A stretch of 64,000 nucleotides of DNA, from the NCBI GenBank assembly GCA_930367215.1, contig OV884059.1, positions 31,983,882 through 32,047,881 of the forward strand, given 5' to 3'. The translations under genes and the position numbers were made by a program. Below the pieces are notes generated by a model. It worked only from the letters and a program-made list of their open reading frames with translations. It did not search any database and was not told the DNA's origin. Positions within the stretch are counted from its first letter, which is position 1; every line of letters begins with the position of its first letter. Shown one piece after another: positions 20,101 to 32,100 of the stretch. The stretch comes from Pollenia angustigena. Taxonomy: Eukaryota > Arthropoda > Insecta > Diptera > Polleniidae.

Positions 20101-23100
20101 ACGCCGCTTATGTATTGGATGTTCACGCTAAATTGGCTTATGAAATTCAGTTGTCTGGTTTGTCGTGGGGATAATCGTTCCCATTTCTGTTTAAAGGCAT
20201 GTACTAGTGGTTTATGATCGGTGAATAGAACAAACTTCGCACCTTCTAAATAAAACCGAAAGTTTTCGATCGCAGTGTACATGGCCAGAAGTTCGCGATC
20301 GTTTGTGCTGTAGCGCTGTTCAGTAGACTGGTTGCAATTTTTTTTTTTTTTTTTTTAATTTAATTGTTTGCGCTGCTTAAAATACGAGGTTTGGTGTAAG
20401 AAATCATGATCTAATTTTTCAGGTCAATCCGAAGGTGCCTAGCCGTGCCGGGTGGGGCCCAAAGTTCCCCATATTTAAAAAAAAACATATTTTCTATTAG
20501 ATCTTTATAGTTATACTAGTTGAAAAGTCGAAAATCAAAAATATGGCTTCGTTACGATCCTCCGCAAAGAAAGTACTTCAAGTGTGCCAAATTTCAGCTT
20601 CCTATGTCATCAGATGGCTTCAGAAAGTTGCGGAAAGAATAGGACATACATGCAAACATCCTGACATTCTAAGAAATTTTATATTGTATAGATAGATTAA
20701 AGTATTTGCTGTTTAATATTTTAGTATGATACGAACGAAAGATTTTTAACCTAATTCGGGGTCGCTGAATCCAGTGGTGCTAGCCGTTTTTTTAGGGTAG
20801 CTTTGGTTTTCGAGATATACCGTTATTTCGAAAATTAAGGAGGTTGCACAACATATATTCGCGTAACTCAAAAATGCTTTAGCTTATTGAAAAACTAAAA
20901 AAACGGAAATTCCGCATTAAAATTTACTTTAAGAAAGTTAAAACTTTTTCTTTATGTTAGCTTTGGTTGTCGAGATATACCGTTATTTTGAAAATTAAGG
21001 AGGTTGCACAACATATATTCGCGTAACTCTAAAACGCTTTAGCTTATTGAAAAACTTAAAAAAACCGAAATTCCGCAATAAAATTTACTTTAAAAAGGTA
21101 AAACGTTTTTCTTATATGCGCAGTCGTTTTAGAAACATAATTTTTTTTTCTGGAAAACAAATAATTTTTTTATTAAAATTTCGGAATTTTTGTTTTTAAA
21201 AATTCTAATTTTATGCAGTCATAAAAAAAACAACATTACAAACAAAACAAGCTATAAATTATTAAAATCTGTTAACAACTTTTGATTTTATGTATTCACT
21301 AAAAGACGAACAATTTTAATTAATTTAAGAATTTTATTAAACCGCCATATTTGTATGAGAGCCCCCCTAAAAAGTAAAGGTAAAGGGCAAGAATGTCTCG
21401 AGAAAATGTTAAGGACAAAAAACTAATTGAGGTCGGTCATACATTTGATTCCCTTAGGGATGACTCCTTGGCAGTTATGGAGCTTTTTCTTCAATATATT
21501 TCTAGCAGGTAGGTATTTTAGAAATAAATGATGGAGATAAAAAATAAAGTGGAGTTGGTCATACATTTGACCCTTCTTGAGGCATCCTAGGCACTACACG
21601 GGCCAAATATAAGAATTTCAATTACACAAATATGGCGGTTTAATAAAACTAGTGTTCGCCTTATGGTCAAAATTCGACCATGATTTTTTTTTTTGTAAAT
21701 ATGAAGAAAACATAATTCATCTAAGTATATATGAATTTATTTGTTTCGAGCATTTATTTTTTCCTTCAAAGTGGATCTATTTGGCGGGGGACCAACCTCC
21801 GGTTCATATTTAACCTTCTACGTGAGTAATTTAATTTTGTAAGTTCAGTATAAAAAATACCAATTGAAAAACAAAAAAGTATCAAAAAGTCTCCTTTATA
21901 TATTGTCATCCACTCAGGACGTTGCACGTTTAATTTTTTGTTTCAATGTCTAATATTACCGAAAATTAATCAAAGTACCAGATGTAGAACGAAAAAGTAC
22001 CAAAAAGCTCCCCTTACATCCCAGCAAAAACTTTACTTACAATCCTACTTTTAATGACTTCAAGAATTCATTACTTTGTAGCTTTATTCGCCACTTTTCG
22101 GATTATTAGTTATATATTAAATAATAACTTTATTAGTATATCTTAAATATACAGAAAAATTTAAATTTTCATTATGACAATAAAAATGTCATTATATTCA
22201 TTATAGTCAAAAAACAGAGTTTTTTAATGAAAAAACTACATTGCCCCGGTAGACTAGCTGGTAGCGAGCTAGTCTATCAGCACCGAGGTTGCGTGTTCGA
22301 ATCACCGCCAAAGACAGAAAAAAAATAAAAAATAAAATAAAGTAAAATAAAATAAGAAAAAATAAAAAAAAGAAAATAATTAAAAAAAAAACAAAAAAAA
22401 AATAATTAAAAAAAAAAAAAATAAAAAAATTTTTTTGTACTTTATTGACTTTGTGTAACTATATATTTTTATAAAAATTTTAAGTATAAAAAAAACTGAT
22501 TATTTTTTAGATTATAATAGGCTAAATAATAAAGGATTACTTTTGGGACATCTCAAACAAAAATAAGTACTTTTTCTAGTAGAAAAGTAAGTAGTTGGCT
22601 CGTCAAATTCTCATTATTTTTCTGCTCATTTTGTAAGCAAAGTTTTTGCTGGGATGTTCTTATTCACCCAGTTTAATGTACAATTTTATCTTTATTGGTC
22701 GAATATTATCGAAAATTCAAAACGTTCCAGATGAAAAACAAAAAATACCAGCATTTTTTATCTTATAGGTTATCACTCACTCAGGATCCTACAGCTATAA
22801 TATTATGTTTCTAAGTTCTATATTATAGAAAATTTAAAAATTATCACATGAAGCACAGAAAAGTAAAAAAAAAAAGAAATTTAGTTTCCCATATTTCCCC
22901 TCTTTTTCGCCCCACAGAGCTTCGGTTAACAAACAAAGGAATAAAGCGTTCTTAACAGGTTTGCCTGGTCTGATTTATATAGTCGAAATATTCGAAAACC
23001 GGTTTCTGAGAAATGTCGAATAATCGATCACCCTAACTTTTTATTATTTGATAATTGAAAATAAATTTTTACCCAGCTAACATTTTGTAAAATTTTTAAT

Positions 23101-26100
23101 CATAATCGAGTCTTTTTTGACTCTTCAACGCGATTAAAAAATCAGAATATGCGCTCATTTTCTGATCATAAATGATACTTTTGTCGGTAGAAAATGGTAC
23201 CCTACCCGCGACTCTTCTTGATGAGTAATTTATGATAAGTTTTTTTAATTAGTTTAGAGTCATTTTAGATTCTTTTCTAATGGTATATATGATCATTTTC
23301 TAGTCATTTATCAGTCTTTTTTAACTTATTTTCTGCGTCTTTTTCGATTCATTTATAAGACATATTTCTAATCGCCTATGAGTCATTAATCAGTAGGTTT
23401 TTTGTTATTTAGGAGTCTTGTTAAAAAAATGTATCAGTTTTTTTCTATTCATTTAAGAGCCTTTTCTATGTTTTTTGCGATCGTTTTTTGAGTCATTTTT
23501 CAGTCTTATTTCGCTTCATATACGAGTCATTTATTAGTCTATTTCTATTAATTTAAGAGTAATTTCTACATAGATTGCAATCGTTTTTCGAGTCATTTAT
23601 GAGTGGTATTGGTAATCGTATTTGACATCTTTCAGTTCTTTTTTCTTACAAAAGTGACTCGTTTAATTAACATTTAAAACAAACAAAAATTTTGAAATGT
23701 TAAATTTTAATTAAACGAGTCACTTTTGCACTCGCGTTCTAAAAACAGGCAGTAAAAAAATTTTTTATATGTACATTTAAATTTATTAAAAACAATAAAT
23801 TAATCCAACAAAAAAAAATTCTAATAATGCTAATAATAATACATAATAATAATAATAATAATAAAAATAATAATAGTAATAGTTATAGTATTAATAATAA
23901 TACAAATATAATTATACTTAAATTATACATATACTAATAAAAGTGAAAAATTTAATTTGTTTTTTTTTTCTTTTTGCCACCCTATCTTTAGCATGAACAA
24001 AATGCTTTTGTAGAATGCCATTCGTTTCTTTGCTCTTAAATTAAAGATGAAAAATATCTAAAACGAAAACTATTTGTAATTTATTTTTAATAACATATGT
24101 ATGTAATTATATACCTACTTTTAATTGTTGTTATAAGGAAACACTGCTCGGCGCTAGGCTTAGTGCTGGTCCTTTTCCAACTATGCAAACATTCGGCCGG
24201 TTCTACACCACCGGGTTTTGAAATATATTCTTTCTGAAAATGTAAAAGTTTTTAATAAGAAATTAGTATGACTATTGAGCTAGTCTAATTGTTTGCTTGT
24301 TTTTTTAAATTTTATATACTTACAAATTGTTGCAGCTTTTCCTCTTCTTGGTAATTTTATGAATGAAGAAAAATTTAATTTTTAGACATTTACTATACAA
24401 AAAAACAAAAAAATTCCTGTAAAAACTTAACAAGTACTTTTTTAATATCCAAGCAGTTTTCAATCTTCTAGCTGCGTAAAATTTGATTATAAACTCACAT
24501 TTTAAGCACCTGGATGATTCGTTGGAGATTGCCATACAAAAAAATAACAAACACTTTTTAATTATCCATCTGCGCAAAATATGATCATAAATAACAAAAA
24601 AAGTAATCACTTTTCGAACGCATGCATAATCAATTTGTGATCAACAGTTTACAACCTTCTAGCTGCGCAAAATTTGATTATATATAACGGATGAAATACT
24701 CATATTTTAAGCGCCAAGATGATCCATTTATGGTTTCAATACGATTTGTTATTGCATTTTAAATCAAACACTTTAGAATCATAAGCGTGAGTCATTTTCG
24801 AGTCTATTTTTAAGCGTGTAGCTGATTAATAAGTTTTTCATCACCAAAAGTACTCGAAAAAGACTCATTACTCTGATTTTTTAAAAAACAATCTTCCAAA
24901 TGCTAGCAGGGTATTTATTTATTTTGCATTTGTGTTAGTTACAATTTTGAACGCTTATAACTCTGAAATTATTGAACAGATTTTAATAAAATATAAATTG
25001 TGCACTTCTTTGAGTAAATACCTCTTAAATGGTGTATATTTTGTTCAAATCGGTTGACATACAGAGGAGGAAAGTGTTCTTAACTGTTTTGCCTTAGCCG
25101 ATTTACATATATATAGATTCTTAAATTAATTAAAATTTTTCGTCTTTTGTGAATACATAAAATCAAAAGTTGTTAACAGATTTTAATCATTAATAGCTTG
25201 TTTTGTTTGTAATATTGTTTTTTATATGACTGCATAAAATTAGAAGCATATCTGCAATTTTCAATTTTTTTATGAATTTTTAAAAACAAAAATTCCGAAA
25301 TTTTAATAAAAAAATTATTTTTTTTTCCAGAACAAAAATTATGTTTCTAAAACGACTGCCCACATAAGAAAAACGTTTTACCTTTCTTAAAGTAAATTTT
25401 ATTGCGGAATTTCGTTTTTTTTTTAGTTTTTCAATAAGCTAAAGCGTTTTTGAGTTACGCGAATATATGTTGTGCAACCTCCTTAATTTTCGAAATAACG
25501 ATTTATCTCGAAAACCTAAGCTAACCTTAAAAAAACGGCTAGCACCACTGGATTAGGTTAAAAATCTTTCGTTCGTATCATACTAAAATATTAAACAGCA
25601 AATACTTTAATCTATCTATACAATATATAATTTCTTAGTATGTCAGGATGTTTGCATGTATGTCCTATTCTTTCCGCAACTTTCTGAAGCCATCTGATGA
25701 CATAGGAAGCTGAAATTTGGCACACTTGAAGTACTTTCTCTGCGGAAGATCGTTACGAAGCCATATTTTTGATTGTCGGCTTTTCAACTAGTATAACTAT
25801 AAAGATCTGATAGAAAAGATGTTTTTTATAATATGGGGAACTTTGGGCCCCACCCGGCACGGCTAGCCACCGTCGGATTGACCTGAAAAATTAGATCATG
25901 ATTTCTTACACCAAACCTCATATTTTAAGCAGCGCAAACTATTAAATTTAAAAAAAAAATCCCATACAAGATGCGACCAGTCTACTGTTCAGTGACGGTA
26001 AACTTTTTTTAAAAAAATTCCAAGTAGTTGCCAAGCATCGGAAACTTTTTGTTGAAGGGTTGCTCCCATCGCTTTATCTGAAGCATCTGTCATTAATGCA

Positions 26101-29100
26101 ACCTGGGCTCCTCTACAGGGAAATGACAGCAACGCCGCATTCGCCAGTACCGCTTTAATATTTTCGAATGCTTGGTCACCGTCGACCACTTTAACTTAGT
26201 GCGATCTCGTTCTTTGCACGGGCCCATTATTTGTTGTAACGGAAGCTCTATTTCAGCGGCATGTGGCAGGAATTTTCCATAAAAATTTACGGCAACCAGA
26301 AAACTACGCGGGTCTTGTACCTCTTCAGGTCTCTTACGATCCAAAATTGCCTGGACCTTATGACGCAGTGGTTTAATACCACTTCTATTTACCAAGTGTC
26401 CCAAAAATTCCACTTCAGCTTGTCCCAATTGACATTTCTCAATATTTATCACCAACCCTTTCTCCATATACACCTCAAAGAGTTGTCGTAAGTGGGACAA
26501 GTGCTCCCCCACTGACGTTGACGCAACCAAAACGTCGTCCAAGTATGGAAAAACAAAATCAAGTCCCTTAACTGCGTCGTTCATAAATCGCTGGAATGTT
26601 TGCGCGGCATTTCGCAAGCCGAATGTCATATATTTCAATTCGAATAAACCAAGCGGAGTTACTACAGCTGTTTTCTCGACATCCTCCAGGTTAACCACAA
26701 TATGTTGATAAGCTTTCTTACAATCTATTACAGAGAAAACAGTTTTACTGTTCGCATTCAGAAGTCGAAAATCTCCACACGGGCGCCACGAACCGTTCTG
26801 TTTTCTTACCATGTGTAGGCGGCTGGCCCATTGACTTTTAGAACGCACACAAATACCCCGGTCTAGTAGATAATCGAATTCTTTTTTCGCTGCTTCAAAT
26901 TTTTCGGGTGACAATCTACGAACTTTTTGTGATACCGGGGGCCCTTTTGTCTCGATAAAGTGCCTTACTTTAGATGTTGTTTTAGCAAGAGTGCGGGAGT
27001 CATTCGTAAGATCCACAAATTGAGCGAGAAGATTATGAAAAGCATTGTTTAATTAACGTGCGGTAACGACCGAAGACGGACACTTTGCTGCTCCATCTAT
27101 TAGTACCTTGCCTCTCATATCGACTTATATGTTAAAATTTTGCAAGAAATCCGCCCCTATTATGGCGAGAGAAACATCCGCGACGGTAAAAAAACCCATT
27201 TAAATTGGCGTCGTAGGCCGATATCTACTGAAAGAAGTTTCCTTATTTTATTACCGACGGTGGTTGTTGAATATTCGATGGTTTAGGAATTACGGACAAT
27301 TCCGAACCTGTGTCAATTAAAAATTGCAAATTTAGATTTTTGTCTCTAACATAGAGGAAACGTGTGTTTTTGTTGAGTCCCTCTTGGTTCGCGGCATTTA
27401 GTGGCCATTTCCTTAAACGTGCGATGATACCAAAAAATTTCATAAGATGAAGAACGGGATGTACGTGCACGTGGTGAGCTTTGTCGAAGTGGTCGTCGGT
27501 GTTAAACAGAGTCCCCTGTCGTTAAGGAGGCCTTACGCTCTAAACGATCAAATCTTTTCGACAATTCCATGATGGCTCTGTGTACCTCTGTACCTTCATT
27601 TGCCACCTCGACCTTTGGTTGATTTTGTACGTCCACTATGCAATCAGACATTTTATCCAACATGGTCACATCCCCCTCTACTGTTGCCAAAATCTGTTGT
27701 ACTTGTGTCGGTAGTTGACGCATCCATAATGATTTCAAAACTTCGTTGTCTAGCCTATTTCCAGACAATTCCTTGATTTCGCGTAGCAGCCCGGAAGGCT
27801 TTTTTCTTTCCAAAGATAAATTATCAAATAATCGCTTAAAACTTCTGTCGTCCGATTCACTAAACTCGACGATGAGTCACATTTTAATTAAATTTTAGAA
27901 TTTCATAAAACCCCATATTTATATGGGAGCCCTACGAAGGGCTGTAGATAAAGGGCAAGTATGTTTTGAAAAAATGTTTATAACGAAAAGTAATGGATGC
28001 CGATCATAGGGGCGACTCCATGGCAGTTATGGGACATTTTCTTAAAAATATTTCTAGTCTGTATTGAAAATTTTATATGGGAGCCTCCTTAAGGAATGGA
28101 GATACTGAGCTACCTAAACAAGAGCGGCAAGCGTTTTTTTAAACATCAAAATTCTAATTCCAATACATTTTCAATAAAATAAAACGACCAAGCGATCTAT
28201 CAAATCAGATTTTCCAGCCGGGTGGTGTTAAATTCGCGTTCTAAAGGCTTGTTTCGTATAAACTGTGTAAAAATGAAAAGTTTTGACATGAAACAGACGC
28301 TTGCCGCTCTTATTTAGGTAGCCCAGATAGCGGGTAGGTATGTTAGAAATAAATGTTGGAGATGAAAAATAATAAGTTAATAAACATTTGAGATAGCGGG
28401 TAGGTATGTTAGAATTAAATGTTGGAGATGAAAAATAATAAGTTAATAAACATTTCGTCTAGGTGATGATGGGCTTGGATTTTGCCATAATATTTTCTGT
28501 TTTTTTGTACCATATATCAGCTGAAGTGAGACGAAACTGTTTTCTTTGAAAAATATGAGAATCTTAGGCATCCTTTTCATTCTTAAATTGTGCCTGGTAT
28601 GGGTCACACCAGGCATTTGCTAATTAGTTCAAAGGAGTTGCATCCTTCTGTTCTTGAGTCACATAAAACATCTTTAGTAATCTACTTGCAGTATGAATAA
28701 GCAAATCTTGAAGATTTATTTGAGCACATGTTTCCATTACTTCATATGATTCTTTTGGAGGATAGCATTCACTTTTTTCTCTCTGCAGAATACTGGTAGT
28801 TTGAATAAACCTTATCGGCACTTCGGATTATTTCATAACTTTCGAGAAAGATCAGCTTTCGCTAATATAGAAAGACCGTTTAGAGATGTTAGCGGTATAA
28901 TTGTATCCTATTGTACAACTTTGTAGCTCTTGTCGGAGAAGACACATTTTCTTTAAGCAGACTTGAGGCATATTTTCTTGTTATTGTGATTGGACAGCAT
29001 GCATCAATAAATCAGCACCGAACTGACTTCGCAAAATTTTCTCTTACTTCTTTAGGTTAATTCAACGAACGTCTTTTGTAGTTGCTTTGAAGACGAACTG

Positions 29101-32100
29101 CCAAATACAGGTATTGTCACTAATTAAAGGTAATTTAATTTATTATTCTTAAATTTGTTGGTGTTTCAGTAATAATTTGTTTTTTATGAGTATGAGTTAT
29201 TAGCTTATAGCCCAACCTTTGTATGGGCCAGGGAACCCGTTTTATTTGCTGCAAAATTTCCGATTTAGCAGTTAGTGTCAAGACAATGCGATTTTTTCAT
29301 TTTTAAGTAATCTTTTGTGATTAAAATTCTTACTAATAAATTTATTTCCAAACGGTTCGATATACATACATTAACTATTTATTTTATTCTTTTTGTCTTT
29401 CTTTTAAACTTTTCAACGTGATGTGCCAAACGTTAAAAATTTTTTCCAACGCAATCTTTGCAAAAAAAAACGACACGTAATACATTCTTATATCTGCCAG
29501 CTTTGTCTATTTTTTGTCTATTTTTTTGCAATGAAACGGTTGGTTTAAAAATTATTTTTCGTAAGCCTTTAATTTTTATATTTTGAGTTAAAAACCTATT
29601 CACCCCTATCGTGAATAAAAATTCCTTGGGAATTTTTCCCTTTTTCCATTTTTCCTATGTTAAGGGTATTCATTTCAAAATTTTTTGGTTGGAAAAATGG
29701 AAAAAAGGAAAATTACACCTTATTGACGTGAACGGTATTTTTTTTAGTTAAAGGTACAAAACTGTCAAAAAAAAATCTATCATATAATTCTTGGAAGTAA
29801 TTGATATTTTCAAGATGCCAAATAAAAGAGTTAAAATTGAATTAATTGAGTATTTAATTGGTACGTCATTTTTAAGTTCTTTTTTAATATTTTTTGTATA
29901 GAATTCATTTTTAATTTAGTTTTGAAAAACGACGTTTTAAAAAAGTATAATTTGATTTAATAAAAATGGAGTTTAAAGAATCATAGTTGATTATCTTAAA
30001 AAGAGATGTAAATTTTAGTGCTTTTTGTGAAAAATAAGAACATTTTTAATATGGTGGCAACCATACTCAATTGGACGTTTGTGAATTGCCAACTTTTTAA
30101 AAATTGTAAAATTGTAATTTTCCAATCTGATTTTTTACACTTGGTTAAAGCTCGTTTAAATTGCAACTTTCGGTGGAAAAATTTTTTCCTTGTGTTTGTT
30201 GTAACAAAAATTACATTTTTCCACTTTTCCATTTTTCCAACAAATAAAAAAACTGAAATGAATACCCTTGTTAATTCAATTGTAAAAATGGGAAAAGGGG
30301 AAAAACTCACAAGGAATTTTTATTCACGATAGTGGTTATTTATGATCAAGTGCGATATGAAGATTCAATAAAAACAAATGAAAAAACTTCAATGTCTCCG
30401 TCTTATTTAAGCCCATTACGATTCATTATTCGCCACAACGTCTGGGGATAGCCAATTTCGGATTGTGAACAGTGCCTTAGTGGGGGTAATTCTAAGTGCT
30501 ACAATTCTCATAATGCGTTCTAACATCAGTTAATGATATGCGCTCTCTAATTTCGGCCACCAAACTGCTGATCCATAAAATGAAATTGGCTTAATAATAA
30601 AGTTCTACGTTTCTAGGGTTGATACCAAAGTCGATTCCTATCGCTTTTTTGCAGCAATTAAATGCTGTTGCAATTTTGCTAATCCATCCCTGATTCTATG
30701 ATGGAAAAAATTTCACCCAACCCTGGGGGATATTAACTGATGAATAAGATTTAATTATTTATTTTTAGTTCATATTCAATATAAGATGATTCAATAAATC
30801 AATTTTAAAAAAAATGCACGAAAATGTTGTTGGCGTCCCCTAGCTCGTCGTCGGATCCCAAAAGGTCCTCATCATCTTCCTCTACATTCACTTTGCCGAG
30901 ATAGTTGCGACACCATATAACATCTTCCCCTGTGTCTTAGTGAAGGCAGTGAGTCACTGATTATCATAACAGTGGCCTTCCTGGATCTTTTCACAGCATC
31001 ATTAACCGTGACTACTTTCCAGTTCTGTGAGGGGTAACACAAAATGTATAAATTTTCAGTATAGGAAAAAAATTGTTTGTCTTTTTTTTCCATTTTCATA
31101 CAAAAAGTGAAAATATTTGTAAATTTTGAGTAAACCCCTTTTAGAGCAACTGGTCTTTACTTCTACTTTCGATCGGAATTGATTTCTGTGGCAGGCCTGA
31201 TAATTCCCCTTTTAAAAAATCTGAAAACCGACAAATTTATTGTTTTCAGCTGCAAGTAAATAAATATCACCTCTAAATCTGTCTATGAATGGTTAACGTA
31301 AACTATCATTGCTTGATTTCGACATTAAATATTTACTGCAACCCTACTACGAAGCAAGAGTTTAGTGCATGATCGTGCATGTATGAATAAATATAAAGAA
31401 AAATTTTCAATGAAATTCGAAATACTTTGGCGTCCAGTCAGACCAAAACAATCTATACTTATACTATAAAAAGCTGAAAAGTTTGTATGTTTGTAAGATG
31501 TTATCTCCGGAACTGCCAGTCGGATTTCAAGAATTCAACAAAATGAAAAATGGAACCTCCTAACGGACATAGGCTGTTTAAGGTTCCACTAAAGTGCTTA
31601 TGATAGGGTTCAGGGGCGCAAAACTCCTATTCAAACCTCACTCATATCTCCAAAACTAAAAACATAAAAAACTGTAATACTTATCGTTGTTCTTTAGAAA
31701 TATAAGCGGACAAGTGCCTCGTACTTTTTTGGTCGGCCCTGTTAGAGAGTAAACTGGTAAAACCAGAATTTTAGTACTTTTTGTCACCTCGTCTATGTCT
31801 TAAACAAATAAACGTAAAAAAACATGATCGGGGGTGTGCTGGAAATCGAAAACGTAAAACGCAAGAGTGTTTAAATACACTTTTTATCTAATATTTAAAA
31901 TGTTTGTTTAAAACTTCTCTTTAATACAGAAATCTTATTCAAAACGACTTCTAAAATTATTGAGTTTACGTTTTCGATTTCTAATACATACAAATACAAA
32001 ATACTTTTTAGAAATTCGAACGTTTATGGGTTGGGATTCGTAACTATTGTTGGTACTTTTTTTCAAAGTATTTTTGTCCATTCTTTGGCATATATGTATT

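Larger units (their letters stand above)
23072..24911. mobile_element. 1.84-kb TA-duplicating inverted-repeat element
   Basis: Ends CCCAGCTAACATTTTG and CAAATGCTAGCAGGG are inverted and flanked by TA (23070-23071 and 24912-24913). Subterminal zones have many short repeats of GAGTC with ATTT and TTTTC spacers. A (TAA)n tract lies at 23822-23900. A possible spliced ORF on the minus strand lies near 24117-24345. Confidence 0.7.
20324..25984. mobile_element. 5.66-kb long-terminal-inverted-repeat (foldback-like) element with 8-bp duplication
   Basis: The ends are TAGACTGGTTGC (20324) and GCGACCAGTCTA (25984), flanked by CTGTTCAG at 20316-20323 and 25985-25992. Behind the tips lie long inverted arms (about 20360-21330 and 25115-25950) that match over most of their length. 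The left arm has an extra tandem copy of a roughly 140-bp segment (around GGAGGTTGCACAACATATAT). No transposase is recognised inside. The interior holds nested inverted-repeat elements, a tRNA-like SINE and possible exons. The 8-bp duplication is compatible with hAT or P-type mobilisation. Confidence 0.88.
18772..27881 (-). mobile_element. Decayed Ty3/gypsy LTR retrotransposon, split by a 5.66-kb insertion
   Basis: Reading on the minus strand, gag (27881-27502), protease (27470-27243), reverse transcriptase (27016-26093), RNase H and integrase (to 18772) occur in the gypsy order. Frameshifts, deletions and stops break the polyprotein. The long-TIR element at 20324-25984 interrupts the RNase H region. 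No LTR pair is recognised; the gag end at 27881 is cut by another repeat. The pol sequence is most like insect CsRn1-type elements, a tentative placement. Confidence 0.9.

Noticed and set aside
22244..22313. Functional tRNA gene
   Set aside because: The T-stem has mismatches and there is no convincing acceptor stem; the A-rich tail indicates a SINE.
18772..27881. Functional gypsy element or endogenous retrovirus with env
   Set aside because: The frames are broken by stops, deletions and a 5.66-kb insertion; no env or LTR pair is visible.
30018..30332. 104-codon ORFs on both strands
   Set aside because: They are products of the inverted arms of a MITE, with low-complexity composition.
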